54,057 nt of DNA from HO2-45-28 sp964574495 (GCA_964574495.1 CAZNNT010000002.1:1-54057), one strand, 5' to 3'; shown: positions 16,699 to 24,140, numbered from the stretch's first letter. Program-made: numbers and translations. Notes: generated by a model from the sequence alone, not told the origin.

Positions 16699-16773
16699 TG
16701 AAATAGTCGCTAATATTTAAATTTTACAAAAAACGGCCGAAATTACAAGGTTTTTAGGCGCCCTTTGGCTCTA

Positions 16774-16812
16774 AACAAACAACCCCCGACATATAATCGG
16801 GGGTCGTTTGTT
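16774..16812 (-). terminator. terminator of the 39-residue gene
   Basis: A long stem (ACCCCCGA / TCGGGGGT flanked by AACAAAC / GTTTGTT) with a T-containing tail; it is nearly symmetrical, so it may work on both strands. Confidence 0.75.
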
Positions 16813-16829
16813 ATAAATCAAACTGAAAT

Positions 16830-16949
16830 CTATTGATTTTCTCCACCTTCGTTGGCGTCACCTGTTGGCTGTTCGCCACCTTCAGGGTGGGCTTCAGCAT
16901 TATGCTCTTCCTGATTTTCGACTTCAGCGTTGCATTTTGGACAATTCAT
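16830..16949 (-). CDS. 39-residue acidic protein with a CxxC knuckle
   Basis: A short frame missed by length filters. ATG at 16947-16949, stop TAG at 16830-16832; the product begins MNCPKCNAEVENQEEHNAE and ends in Gly/Glu/Gln-rich sequence. The N-terminal CPKC resembles half a zinc ribbon. Support for a real gene is a promoter 54 bases upstream (TTGACT-16-TATACT) and a terminator just after the stop. The ribosome site is poor. Function unknown. Confidence 0.55.
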   Translation of the reverse strand: MNCPKCNAEVENQEEHNAEAHPEGGEQPTGDANEGGENQ

Positions 16950-17002
16950 AGCTTTTTTAGTTATCAATGTCTTACAAAAACCGACCTTTCAGGTATAGGG
17001 AC

Positions 17003-17030
17003 AGTATACTCTTTTGAAATAAAAAGTCAA
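17003..17030 (-). promoter_or_regulatory. promoter of the 39-residue gene
   Basis: TTGACT (17025-17030), a 16-base spacer and TATACT (17003-17008), minus strand. Confidence 0.7.
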
Positions 17031-17132
17031 CCCCCACGCGGGCATACACGCGAAAAACCCCATATTTTGTGGATATTTTCGGACTAACTTGTGTAAAAAG
17101 TGTTAATTTAGAGAAAATTCCCGTTGTTCTTC

Positions 17133-17165
17133 GCAAAAAAGAAGGCCCCACGTTGCCGTGAGGCC
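17133..17165 (-). terminator. terminator of the 17195-17689 gene
   Basis: Minus-strand stem GGCCTCACG / CGTGGGGCC (one G-U pair) with loop GCAA, followed by TTCTTTTTT. Confidence 0.8.
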
Positions 17166-17194
17166 CGCCAGCAGATGATGCTGGACTTGGTTGG

Positions 17195-17689
17195 TTAGTC
17201 AGGGCCGGTCTGTTTGGCTGCCTCGGCCACTCGCCCCCTTTCTTCTCTTTCGGTGTAGTCGGAAGCATCCAGAAACGGTTGCCAGCAGTCCTCGAGGAAC
17301 GGGAACAGTTTCCTCATTCCTTCAACGAAAAGCGGCAACGACTCGTAGACACGTTGAACATTCCGATAAGGAATATCGAATTTCCCAAACTCTCTCTTGA
17401 ATCTGACCTCGCCGAAGCCGGTGTTTAGGCAGCACTCTGTCTCAAGGTATCCTTTTCCAGCAGGTCGGCCGCTGTTCCTGATAAAGTGCCATGTGCAACC
17501 AGGAAAATCTAGAGACCAGAATGTATCAATTTTAAATCTCTTTGAGAACTCTTCGCGCCAATCCTCTATCTCGTGTTTCTTTATCACGAAACCGAGGACG
17601 ATGCTGACCACAGAATTGATTTCTTGCCTCATGCGGTCAATGGCCTCGGAACCGACGACGAGCCGACGAACGATTTCTTTGCTATCCAC
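17195..17689 (-). CDS. hypothetical protein (about 164 aa), single-gene unit
   Basis: I place the start at a GTG giving (M)DSKEIVRRLVVGSEAIDRMR, because GGAGGA lies 6 bases upstream. An upstream ATG (17740) is in frame but lacks a ribosome site. The protein is soluble and mixed alpha/beta with several aromatic residues (FWSLDFPGCTWHFIRNSG). No domain recognised. GC-rich codons, a consensus promoter and a terminator make it one of the stand-alone cassettes of this region. Confidence 0.65.
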   Translation of the reverse strand: MDSKEIVRRLVVGSEAIDRMRQEINSVVSIVLGFVIKKHEIEDWREEFSKRFKIDTFWSLDFPGCTWHFIRNSGRPAGKGYLETECCLNTGFGEVRFKREFGKFDIPYRNVQRVYESLPLFVEGMRKLFPFLEDCWQPFLDASDYTEREERGRVAEAAKQTGPD

Positions 17690-17768
17690 TGTGTCCTCCT
17701 CCCCATCTCTGGGAAGCCCTCTCGGGCGGTTTTGGGGCATCTCTGCCCAGTTAATGAACTACGGTACG

Positions 17769-17797
17769 ATTATACTACACTTTTTTAGTAATTGCAA
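17769..17797 (-). promoter_or_regulatory. promoter of the 17195-17689 gene
   Basis: TTGCAA (17792-17797), a 17-base spacer and TATAAT (17769-17774). Confidence 0.75.
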
Positions 17798-17838
17798 GAG
17801 CAATAAAAATAGCCAAGCGTGAACTCTTTTTCCTTCGT

Positions 17839-17912
17839 TGGTCGGGGTGCCGAGAATCGAACTCGGTCTACCTGCTCCCAAAGCAGGCGTACTACCGGTA
17901 TACTACACCCCG
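17839..17912 (-). tRNA. tRNA-Pro (UGG)
   Basis: Acceptor CGGGGTG / CACCCCG, anticodon stem CCTGC / GCAGG with loop TTTGGGA (anticodon TGG), T arm with TTCGATT, encoded CCA. Confidence 0.95.
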
Positions 17913-17929
17913 GTGAATTTTATTGAATA

Positions 17930-17945
17930 TGTTTCACGTTTTACA
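17930..17945 (+). promoter_or_regulatory. parS-like 16-mer (site A)
   Basis: TGTTTCACGTTTTACA; 13 of 16 bases match the ParB consensus TGTTTCACGTGAAACA, with one half-site perfect. The same 16-mer recurs at 18349 and 18514 and, inverted, at 18604. Confidence 0.5.
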
Positions 17946-17950
17946 CGGTT

Positions 17951-18346
17951 TTACAAACCTATATCCTCTGTAATTCTAATTTTAGCTTTTTTGGTTTCAA
18001 AATCAATGAAAACAGCGGCAATATCCACTTGCCATTCCATATCATCATCAATATCTTTGTCTAAAATATATGTCTGAATGGCGCGCGAAAGCCGTTTTAA
18101 TTTCCATGGATGCACATTTTCTTCCGGATCATAATTATCAGATGCCTGGTATTCGCCAGAATATGTTTCGCGTGAAACAGATTTGACCTCTATAAAATGC
18201 ACTATTCCATCCTTTTCGGCTATTACATCAATTTCCCCCCACTTTCTTAGATAATTTCTATCTAAAATCTTAAATCTGTGTTTCACGAGATGTTTTACGC
18301 AAAAATCTTCTCCTACATCTCCTATTTTTCTTTTTTCAGATGGCAT
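17951..18346 (-). CDS. yraN: YraN/UPF0102 family endonuclease-like protein
   Basis: 131 residues of the YraN family, a restriction-endonuclease-like fold related to Holliday-junction resolvases. The N-terminal block GDVGEDFCVKHL and the core GEIDVIAEKDGIVHFIEVKSVS carry the acid-acid-x-Lys active site (E/D...EVK). The C-terminus ends with a DIAAVFIDF strand, as in the family. Length is normal. A near-perfect parS-like site (18164-18179) lies within the coding sequence and another just before the start. Confidence 0.88.
   Translation of the reverse strand: MPSEKRKIGDVGEDFCVKHLVKHRFKILDRNYLRKWGEIDVIAEKDGIVHFIEVKSVSRETYSGEYQASDNYDPEENVHPWKLKRLSRAIQTYILDKDIDDDMEWQVDIAAVFIDFETKKAKIRITEDIGL
18164..18179. 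promoter_or_regulatory. parS-like 16-mer (best match) inside yraN
   Basis: TGTTTCGCGTGAAACA differs from the ParB consensus at one base and is a perfect palindrome (the central CG pair included). Confidence 0.55.
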
Positions 18347-18348
18347 TT

Positions 18349-18364
18349 TGTTTCACGTTTTACA
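18349..18364 (+). promoter_or_regulatory. parS-like 16-mer (site B)
   Basis: Identical to site A, just upstream of the yraN start. Confidence 0.5.
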
Positions 18365-18386
18365 TTTTTACTTAATTTTCTGTATT

Positions 18387-18407
18387 GCCAAGAGCTAAGC
18401 TCTTGGC
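18387..18407. repeat. 21-base palindrome (intergenic copy) with a degenerate neighbour
   Basis: Identical to the two copies in ksgA. A degenerate inverted copy follows at 18412-18432. Confidence 0.85.
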
Positions 18408-18513
18408 ATATGACAAGAGCTTAGCTCTGGCCAGCTGGTTGAGAACCAAACTCACAACTGCGATTTGTTTATTATTTGCTCGTGTAAATATATTGTCAAG
18501 TAAAAGGATGCTT

Positions 18514-18529
18514 TGTTTCACGTTTTACA
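18514..18529 (+). promoter_or_regulatory. parS-like 16-mer (site C)
   Basis: Identical to site A. Confidence 0.5.
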
Positions 18530-18603
18530 CTATCGGACATCATAATAATATCGGACACACTAGTTTCGGACTATGTCTATTATATATTTGTGCAAACAAA
18601 AAA

Positions 18604-18619
18604 TGTAAAACGTGAAACA
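18604..18619 (-). promoter_or_regulatory. parS-like 16-mer (site D, inverted)
   Basis: TGTAAAACGTGAAACA on the plus strand, the reverse complement of site A. Confidence 0.5.
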
Positions 18620-18800
18620 AATTTCATTTTTAACAAGATGTGTAAGATACGAATATAGATGTGGTCTACGCTATCAAATTTTTCTTTGCTTTGCATTCTG
18701 TAGCTTTACTGTGTCCACTGTGGCTTTAGCGAAGGTGGAACGAAGGATGTGGCGGCAAATTCTTTCAATTCTTTATGAAATTTATCAAAATTTCAAATAT

Positions 18801-18844
18801 AAAAAGTGAGAGCCCCGCGCGGAATTTCTTCCACGAAGGGCTCT
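18801..18844 (-). terminator. terminator of the 18870-19280 gene
   Basis: Minus-strand AGAGCCC pairs with GGGCTCT across a long loop, then a T-rich tail (CACTTTTTA). The AGAGCCCC word is shared with the terminator at 43066-43112. Confidence 0.7.
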
Positions 18845-18869
18845 TGGTTGAAGCTCTTGGCCTCAGATG

Positions 18870-19280
18870 TTATCGATCGCCCTGGTGAGGGAATCGCGTC
18901 CTCGGCATAGCGGACTCACTTTCATTCTCAAAAAACTTGAGAAGACCACTTGCTTTCCAAGTCGTTGGGCGTCTCATGCCTTCGGTCCGAAGCTCTCCCT
19001 CGAACCTCATACTACCTCCACGGGTGTCCGAGAAGTAGTAGATCGAGACTCGCTCTTTCCCGCGATGGGTCTTGACGATCCCCTCGATGTCCCAGATTTT
19101 CGCGCTGGGATGCCGCCTCCTTACGGAGATGATCTGAACGTCGTACCAGCCGAACGTGAGTTGTCCGCTGGCCCGAAACCTCACTGTCCGCGCACCCATA
19201 TCGGTGTCGAACAGGGAGAGCATCAGATCGAGCTTCGAGGGTCCTTGGTCGACTACGAATTCTTCGTTTCGGCGTGCCAT
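18870..19280 (-). CDS. hypothetical protein (136 aa), single-gene unit
   Basis: The start is set at the ATG giving MARRNEEFVVDQG, 4 bases after AGGAGGTG; an in-frame ATG six codons upstream has no such site. The product is basic, mostly beta-strand by eye (TVRFRASGQLTFGWYDVQIISV), with a charged C-terminus. No domain is recognised. It has a promoter, a leader with two hairpins and its own terminator, and GC-rich codon use unlike the neighbouring housekeeping genes. Confidence 0.65.
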   Translation of the reverse strand: MARRNEEFVVDQGPSKLDLMLSLFDTDMGARTVRFRASGQLTFGWYDVQIISVRRRHPSAKIWDIEGIVKTHRGKERVSIYYFSDTRGGSMRFEGELRTEGMRRPTTWKASGLLKFFENESESAMPRTRFPHQGDR

Positions 19281-19307
19281 ACGGCACCTCCTTCTCAATG
19301 TGCTGCG

Positions 19308-19375
19308 GAATCCTAGGTTGTGGCAGGATTCTAACCACCTGACCCTTTGTGGGGCGACCTATCCATTCGGATAGG
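19308..19375 (-). promoter_or_regulatory. two-hairpin leader of the 18870-19280 gene
   Basis: Stems CCTATCC / GGATAGG (19358-19375) and GAATCCT / AGGATTC (19308-19331), between promoter and ribosome site. Confidence 0.5.
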
Positions 19376-19387
19376 AATTATACTTGT

Positions 19388-19416
19388 TTTATACACCTAT
19401 AGCTATACTTTGTCAA
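19388..19416 (-). promoter_or_regulatory. promoter of the 18870-19280 gene
   Basis: TTGACA (19411-19416), a 17-base spacer and TATAAA (19388-19393). Confidence 0.8.
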
Positions 19417-19585
19417 GCCCCAAAAAAACCAGCATTTCTGCTGTTTTTGTGGCCTAAATCTTACGAATTATATGATTAAAAATTTTCTTCCTTGCGCTTT
19501 TTTAAAATGTGCTTGCACTCCGAAGCTCCAAAAGAGCGAAGGAGTGGACCTGAGGGAAATCGAATCCCTGTCTCCGCAATGTTCA

Positions 19586-19598
19586 CCCCGTTAGACAT
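19586..19598. repeat. right 13-base inverted repeat around the nested tRNA
   Basis: CCCCGTTAGACAT on the plus strand, exact reverse complement of 19685-19697. It would pair with it to form a 13-bp stem extending the outer anticodon stem. Confidence 0.9.
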
Positions 19599-19600
19599 TT

Positions 19601-19674
19601 TGGTGGACCTAGGCAGAATCGAACTGCCGTCTCGTCAATGCGAATGACGCGTCGTGCCACTAGACCATAGGCCC
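19601..19674 (-). tRNA. tRNA-Ala (CGC), nested inside another tRNA gene
   Basis: A complete cloverleaf: acceptor GGGCCTA / TAGGTCC with the G3:U70 pair, anticodon stem CGTCA / TGACG with loop TTCGCAT (anticodon CGC), T arm GGCAG-TTCGATT-CTGCC, encoded CCA. It sits 10 bases and 2 bases from the two inverted repeats. Confidence 0.93.
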
Positions 19675-19684
19675 ATAATATCCT

Positions 19685-19697
19685 ATGTCTAACGGGG
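19685..19697. repeat. left 13-base inverted repeat around the nested tRNA
   Basis: ATGTCTAACGGGG on the plus strand. On the minus strand it follows the outer anticodon-stem strand after four bases (TCCG). Confidence 0.9.
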
Positions 19698-19809
19698 CGG
19701 ATGCGGTGTATTACCACTATACTACAGGCCCAGAAATCCCGAAGAAAATCGGATTTCCATGAGATGGACAAAATTAACTCTAACAAATTTTTGGATAAAA
19801 TAAAATCGC

Positions 19810-20703
19810 CTAAACTAGGCGATTCCATTTTTTCTCTTTTTGCCGGCGTTTTACAGCCAGCGTCGGAAACCACGGATAAGCGATAAAAACCGAACCAAAA
19901 CTGTGAGCAGAGGCGCCGATTTCTTCATTTTTTATGATATCTTCATAATCCCAGACAGGCATAATGATTGGAGTATTACAGCAATTCATCAGCTTTTTCG
20001 CCATATCCTCGTAAAACCATCTGACGATTTTTCCGGAAACCCCTCCGCCGCCATATTTTTTAAAATAACCGGAGCCATCGGGAAAAATTAAATTCCAAGG
20101 TATTGTGTTGAAAGAAATCGCGGCAACATATCTTTCTGCTTCGCGAGCAATTTGGCAAAAATTTTGGGCATAAGAGAGTTTGAGTATGATGGGGTGGCGG
20201 CAATTTTCGTAAAGCCGGCGGCAGGAGTCAATGGTTGATTCGGCATTTTCAGCCATTTCTTCTTCGGTGTTGGGACAGCTGGCATTAAGCTCCACCGCGG
20301 TCAGGGGGAGGGAATTAAACTCGCGCGTTATAGATGACAATTCAACGCCATATGAAGCAATTGAGAAAACGATGTCCCGATTAAAATCAATTTTTGCTAA
20401 ATATTTTGTTTTCCATCCTAAAAAACCCGGGTTTGGCAGGCCAAGACAATTTACAAATCCGCATAATTCATTATCTTCAAAAATCGGTCTCACCTTAAAC
20501 CAAGGAACTTGTCCGTTGCCCTGACGTCTGTTGGGCGTTACGGTTTTTAAAACAGCGCAGAAGAGCGACGGATCAAAACAGAATCTTGGCAAAAACCATC
20601 TTTCCCACGGCCAGCCGCGGCCATCAAACCCCAGTGAACCGGAGGAAGCAAAAAACTCGATTTCCAGATCTCCAAGTTTTACGGCCACGGCAATAGCCCC
20701 CAA
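19810..20703 (-). CDS. dihydroorotate dehydrogenase-like protein (PyrD family)
   Basis: A flavin (FMN) TIM-barrel enzyme that would oxidise dihydroorotate to orotate in pyrimidine synthesis. Family blocks: FASSGSLGFDG near the start, VTPNRRQGN, GLPNPGF, AVELNASCPNT (the active-site region), IILKLSYAQN, GGGGVSGKIV and the C-terminal GASAHSFGSVF. No other pyrimidine genes lie nearby. The start is uncertain: the listed one is a TTG at 20703, and a GTG at 20688 has a better-placed G-rich site. It resembles class 1 enzymes, but the electron acceptor cannot be told. Confidence 0.82.
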   Translation of the reverse strand: MGAIAVAVKLGDLEIEFFASSGSLGFDGRGWPWERWFLPRFCFDPSLFCAVLKTVTPNRRQGNGQVPWFKVRPIFEDNELCGFVNCLGLPNPGFLGWKTKYLAKIDFNRDIVFSIASYGVELSSITREFNSLPLTAVELNASCPNTEEEMAENAESTIDSCRRLYENCRHPIILKLSYAQNFCQIAREAERYVAAISFNTIPWNLIFPDGSGYFKKYGGGGVSGKIVRWFYEDMAKKLMNCCNTPIIMPVWDYEDIIKNEEIGASAHSFGSVFIAYPWFPTLAVKRRQKEKKWNRLV

Positions 20704-20766
20704 ATATAAATAGCTTCTTGTTTATATATAACAAAAATTATATTCGGGTAGAAGTGGTCGGAAAAT

Positions 20767-21126
20767 TCATCGGCCGTGCTCTACGCAGGTTTTGGCTGTG
20801 GGGTTGGCTTCCAAACGTTTGGGGTCAATGGGTTTTTGGTCAATCGCGCAAAAGCCGTAAGTTCCTTTTCCTATTCTGTCTATCGCCTCGTTAATTTCAT
20901 TAAGTTTTGTTTCCAATTCAATTTCGCGCGCGGCGCGGTTGCCCATTTCTTCAAATTTATCCGCCATTTCACTGGCTTCGGATTCCTGTATGTTGAGGTC
21001 GGGCGGCGTTGGCTGCCAGTCCTTGGGATTGTCGGGAGCGATGCGCGCGATTGTCTTAAGTTCTCCTTCAACGCGAAGCCGCTCTTCCTCAAGTTTTTTT
21101 CTAAAATGACCAAGGTCTAGACCCAT
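20767..21126 (-). CDS. DksA/TraR-family zinc-finger-like protein
   Basis: 119 residues: a coiled-coil N-terminal part (RKKLEEERLRVEGEL..., EIELETKLNEINEAIDRI) followed by the family finger YGFCAIDQKPIDPKRLEANPTAKTC. The normal four-Cys finger is altered: C-x-x-D and C-x-x-H (CAID, CVEH) replace CxxC pairs, so zinc binding may be weaker or absent. DksA-like proteins bind RNA polymerase in its secondary channel with ppGpp; whether this one does is inference. It follows the pnp cluster on the same strand, about 30 bases after its neighbour. Confidence 0.82.
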   Translation of the reverse strand: MGLDLGHFRKKLEEERLRVEGELKTIARIAPDNPKDWQPTPPDLNIQESEASEMADKFEEMGNRAAREIELETKLNEINEAIDRIGKGTYGFCAIDQKPIDPKRLEANPTAKTCVEHGR

Positions 21127-21159
21127 ATTTTAAAATAATAACATTAATTATTAAAAAAA

Positions 21160-22026
21160 TCATTTCGGCGGCAAAACGCTCATTTGTTTTATAACATTTT
21201 CCATCGCTTGAGGGGATTGGGCCAAAATCAAAAATTTCTGATTAAAAATTGAGTATCCCAAGATTGATTCCCCCTCTTTATTTTTTAAAAGCCGCGCGTC
21301 ATTGTTGGCGACCACCGAGTCAATGAAATTGTTTTCTCCCCGATCGTATGATAACCCCGGCCTTAAGAGGGGGAGTAAATCAACCGGCAAATTCGCCTCC
21401 CATTGCAGTAGTCCCGCGAAAGCCGAGGCATACGAATTTATTTCCGTTATTATAACGGTCTCGTTGCCTCTTGATGTGTCCATTATTCCAAAAGTGGACA
21501 ACCCGCCCACATTATTTGCCAGCAAAAGCGGCGGAGATATTCCCAAAAGATTAAAGAGGCCCTGGGCGTTTAAGAATTTGTTGTTATTTTTGTCAAAAAT
21601 TTTAACATATAGAAATTGACGGGGCAGGAGTTGGGCGTTAAAAAGATCGCGCCAGGAGGTCAAAAAGACATTTTTGTCGCCATTTTCAGTACTGACGGTA
21701 AATTCTTTTCCGGCCGCGATTAAAGATGGGGGTGTGGCCGTTTTTTGAGGCGCTAACGGCTCGCGAGCGGCCCTATTTAACCAAAAAATTCCCGCGGATA
21801 AAAGCGCGAGAATCAAAATGGCTGAAAAAATATAGGCGGGTCGTCTCAAGACGGAGCGGTTTTCCGGCCCTCCCGCTATTTCCCTTCTTTGGCGGATGGC
21901 GGCAAGGCCGGCTAGAGACAATTTTTTCTCTTTAACATAATCTTGGACATCTCCGGCCATAGTTCTTATGCCCGGTTTTTTAAGGCCGTTTGATTGCGGG
22001 GTTTCTTCCTTGTTTTCGCCGTTCAT
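21160..22026 (-). CDS. single-pass membrane protein (288 aa), unknown
   Basis: A cytoplasmic N-terminus of about 65 residues, one transmembrane helix (about 67-85, AYIFSAILILALLSAGIFWL) and an extracellular C-terminal domain (about 100-288) with no recognised motif. Such proteins occur in Parcubacteria. The start is 2 bases after the pnp stop, so the two genes are translated together. Function unknown. Confidence 0.6.
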   Translation of the reverse strand: MNGENKEETPQSNGLKKPGIRTMAGDVQDYVKEKKLSLAGLAAIRQRREIAGGPENRSVLRRPAYIFSAILILALLSAGIFWLNRAAREPLAPQKTATPPSLIAAGKEFTVSTENGDKNVFLTSWRDLFNAQLLPRQFLYVKIFDKNNNKFLNAQGLFNLLGISPPLLLANNVGGLSTFGIMDTSRGNETVIITEINSYASAFAGLLQWEANLPVDLLPLLRPGLSYDRGENNFIDSVVANNDARLLKNKEGESILGYSIFNQKFLILAQSPQAMENVIKQMSVLPPK

Positions 22027-22028
22027 TA

Positions 22029-24137
22029 TTATTCTTTTGACTTTTCTTTGTAGGCGCTTGCTTGTTTAATGGAAAGATTAACTCTCCCCAACTCATCTAT
22101 GCTTATTATTTTAACAGGAACTTCGTCGCCTATCTGCACCACATCGCGGACTTTATTCACTCTATACGGAGCGAGTTCCGAAATATGCACTAACCCTTCC
22201 TGTTTCGGGCCGATTTCAACCATGGCTCCGAATTCAAATATGCGGCTGACTTTTCCGACGAATTCTTCCCCCGCCAGATATTCGCGCGTAAGATTTTTTA
22301 TTATCTCAGCGGCTTTTTCGGCGGATTCCTGGTTTTTGCCGGTGATAAATATTTCGCCCGTTTGTTCAATGTCAATTTCGGCTCCGGTCTCGTCAATTAT
22401 TTTGTTTATGGTTTTTCCTCCAGGGCCGACCACATCTCTTATTTTATCCGGATTTATGTTTATGGTTATGATTTTAGGCGCGTAGGGAGATATGTTTTCT
22501 CTGGGATTGGACAGGGTTTCAAGCATCACTCCCATTATTTTTTTTCTTGCTTCAAGGGCGTCTTTAAAGGCGTCTTTGAGCATCTCAAGCGTAACTCCGT
22601 CCACTTTTACATCCATTTGAATGGCCGTTATTCCATTTTTGGTGCCCGCGGCTTTGAAATCCATGTCGCCGTGGTGGTCTTCCGGGCCCTGAAGGTCGGT
22701 AATAACTTTGAATTTTTTGCCGTCTTCCGACACCATAAGTCCCATAGCAATACCGGCTACCGGCTCTTTAATCGGAACGCCGGCATCCATTAGGGACAGG
22801 GTGGAAGCGCAAACCGAACCCATTGAGGTTGAGCCGTTTGAAGACATTGTTTCTGAAACCAGCCGGATGGTGTAAGGAAAAATTTCTTTGGGCGGGATGA
22901 CGGCTTCAAGCGCGCGCTCGGCCAAGGCGCCATGTCCGATTTCTCTTCGGCCGGGAGAACCCATTCTTCCCGTTTCGCCGGAAGAAAAGGGCGGAAAGTT
23001 GTAATGATGCATAAATCTTTTTTTAGCCCGCACCTCCATTCCTTCTATCAACTGCACGTCTCCGGGCGCGCCGAGCGTGGCCACCGACAATATGTGCGTT
23101 TCGCCTCTGAAAAATAAAGCCGAGCCGTGATTGCGTTGAAGAAATCCGACTTGGGCGTATAGCGGCCGGATCTCGGTCATTTTTCTGTGGTCGGGGCGCT
23201 TTTCATTTTCAATTATGTTTTTGTGGACTATTTCATCAATAGCTTTTTCGTAAAGGTCGTCAGCCGCGTCCGTAAAGCCGTTATATTGTTCTTTGGCCGA
23301 ATCCATCCACTCTTTTTTTAATTCCCCGAGCCGGGTGTTGCGGACGGGTTTGTCCGAGATGTAAATATAGTCCTCAAGGCGGGGTTTTATGTGTCGCCGA
23401 AAAAGTTCCAGCATTTCTTTCGGTTCTTCGGGAAATTCCAGCCGCATTTTTTCCTTGCCGACCTCGGATATTATTTTCTTCTGAAATTCCTCAATTTTGG
23501 CAAATTCCGGCAGGGCCTCTTCAAGCGCCAGCAGGATTTTCTTTTCCGGAACTTCTTTCGCGCCTGCTTCAAGCATATTTATTTTTCCGGATTTGGCGCA
23601 GGCGACCAAATCCAGTTCGGATTTTTCCTTTTCGGAATTGACGGGGTTAAAAATCACTTTGTCGGAAATCAGTCCCAAGCGTAGCGGGCTTACCGGTCCG
23701 TTCCACGGGATGTTGGAAGTCGCGACGGCCAAAGAAGCCGCGAGAACTCCGGCCACATCGGGGTCGTTTTCGCCGTCAATCGAAAGGGCCATCACCACCA
23801 CATGAACCTCGTTTCTTATTTTTTTATTAAAAAGCGGGCGCAGGGTCCGGTCTATCAGGCGACCGTTTAAAACGGCTTCTTCCGACGGCCGGCCTTCGCG
23901 GCGCACGAAACGCGAGCCCAAAATTTGCCCCGCCGCGTAAAATTTTTCTTCGTAGTCAACCGAAAGCGGGAAAAAATCAATGCCGGTCCTGGGGTTTTTG
24001 GACATGGTGGCTGTTGCGAAAACGATTGTTTCCCCGTAACGCACCAAAACCGAGCCGTTGGCCAGCGGCGCTAAGTCTGAAAATTCAACCTCAAGAGGCC
24101 GACCGGCTATTTGGGTCTCATATTTTTTGATTTGCAT
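22029..24137 (-). CDS. pnp: polyribonucleotide nucleotidyltransferase (PNPase)
   Basis: A 3'-5' phosphorolytic exoribonuclease of the mRNA decay machinery. Two RNase PH domains (about residues 1-220 and 300-540, with LRPLFNKKIRNEVHV, SETMSSNGSTSMGSVCAS, and the catalytic DLQGPEDHHGDMDFK), then KH (INPDKIRDVVGPGGKTINKI) and S1 (VGKVSRIFEFGAMVEI) domains at the C-terminus. Length (702 aa) is normal. The order rpsO-NYN-pnp is the usual arrangement with S15 upstream, here with a NYN gene between them. RNase Y is encoded elsewhere in the window, so decay would rely on both. Confidence 0.96.
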   Translation of the reverse strand: MQIKKYETQIAGRPLEVEFSDLAPLANGSVLVRYGETIVFATATMSKNPRTGIDFFPLSVDYEEKFYAAGQILGSRFVRREGRPSEEAVLNGRLIDRTLRPLFNKKIRNEVHVVVMALSIDGENDPDVAGVLAASLAVATSNIPWNGPVSPLRLGLISDKVIFNPVNSEKEKSELDLVACAKSGKINMLEAGAKEVPEKKILLALEEALPEFAKIEEFQKKIISEVGKEKMRLEFPEEPKEMLELFRRHIKPRLEDYIYISDKPVRNTRLGELKKEWMDSAKEQYNGFTDAADDLYEKAIDEIVHKNIIENEKRPDHRKMTEIRPLYAQVGFLQRNHGSALFFRGETHILSVATLGAPGDVQLIEGMEVRAKKRFMHHYNFPPFSSGETGRMGSPGRREIGHGALAERALEAVIPPKEIFPYTIRLVSETMSSNGSTSMGSVCASTLSLMDAGVPIKEPVAGIAMGLMVSEDGKKFKVITDLQGPEDHHGDMDFKAAGTKNGITAIQMDVKVDGVTLEMLKDAFKDALEARKKIMGVMLETLSNPRENISPYAPKIITININPDKIRDVVGPGGKTINKIIDETGAEIDIEQTGEIFITGKNQESAEKAAEIIKNLTREYLAGEEFVGKVSRIFEFGAMVEIGPKQEGLVHISELAPYRVNKVRDVVQIGDEVPVKIISIDELGRVNLSIKQASAYKEKSKE

Positions 24138-24140
24138 ATT

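Larger units (their letters stand above)
18365..18800. other. gene-free stretch with repeats and parS-like sites
   Basis: About 430 bases with no credible gene. It holds the 21-base palindrome, two parS-like 16-mers, short repeated CGGACA words (about 18534-18575), and the CTTTAGCGAAGG repeat remnant near 18722-18745. Confidence 0.5.
19545..19731 (-). tRNA. interrupted tRNA-Ala-like gene with a nested tRNA
   Basis: The 5' half (19702-19731) has acceptor GGGCCTG, D arm GTAT / ATAC and the anticodon-stem strand CCGCA. The 3' half (19545-19578) has TGCGG, a four-base variable loop, T arm AGGGA-TTCGATT-TCCCT, acceptor CAGGTCC and discriminator A, without encoded CCA. Between them is a segment bounded by 13-base inverted repeats (19685-19697 and 19586-19598) that holds a complete tRNA-Ala. 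G3:U70, the alanine identity pair, is present in the outer acceptor stem. Joining TCCG from the 5' half to CAT from the 3' half would give loop TCCGCAT, anticodon CGC (Ala), but with C rather than U at position 33. It may be an intron-bearing tRNA, a split tRNA or a tRNA disrupted by an element. Confidence 0.75.

Noticed and set aside
16076..16812. Further genes between the zinc-ribbon gene and the 39-residue gene
   Set aside because: Beyond the GIY-YIG gene and tRNA-Gly there is only hairpin and A/T-rich sequence.
17930..18619. The repeated 16-mers as a CRISPR array
   Set aside because: Spacing is irregular, one copy is inverted and one is inside a gene; there are no cas genes.
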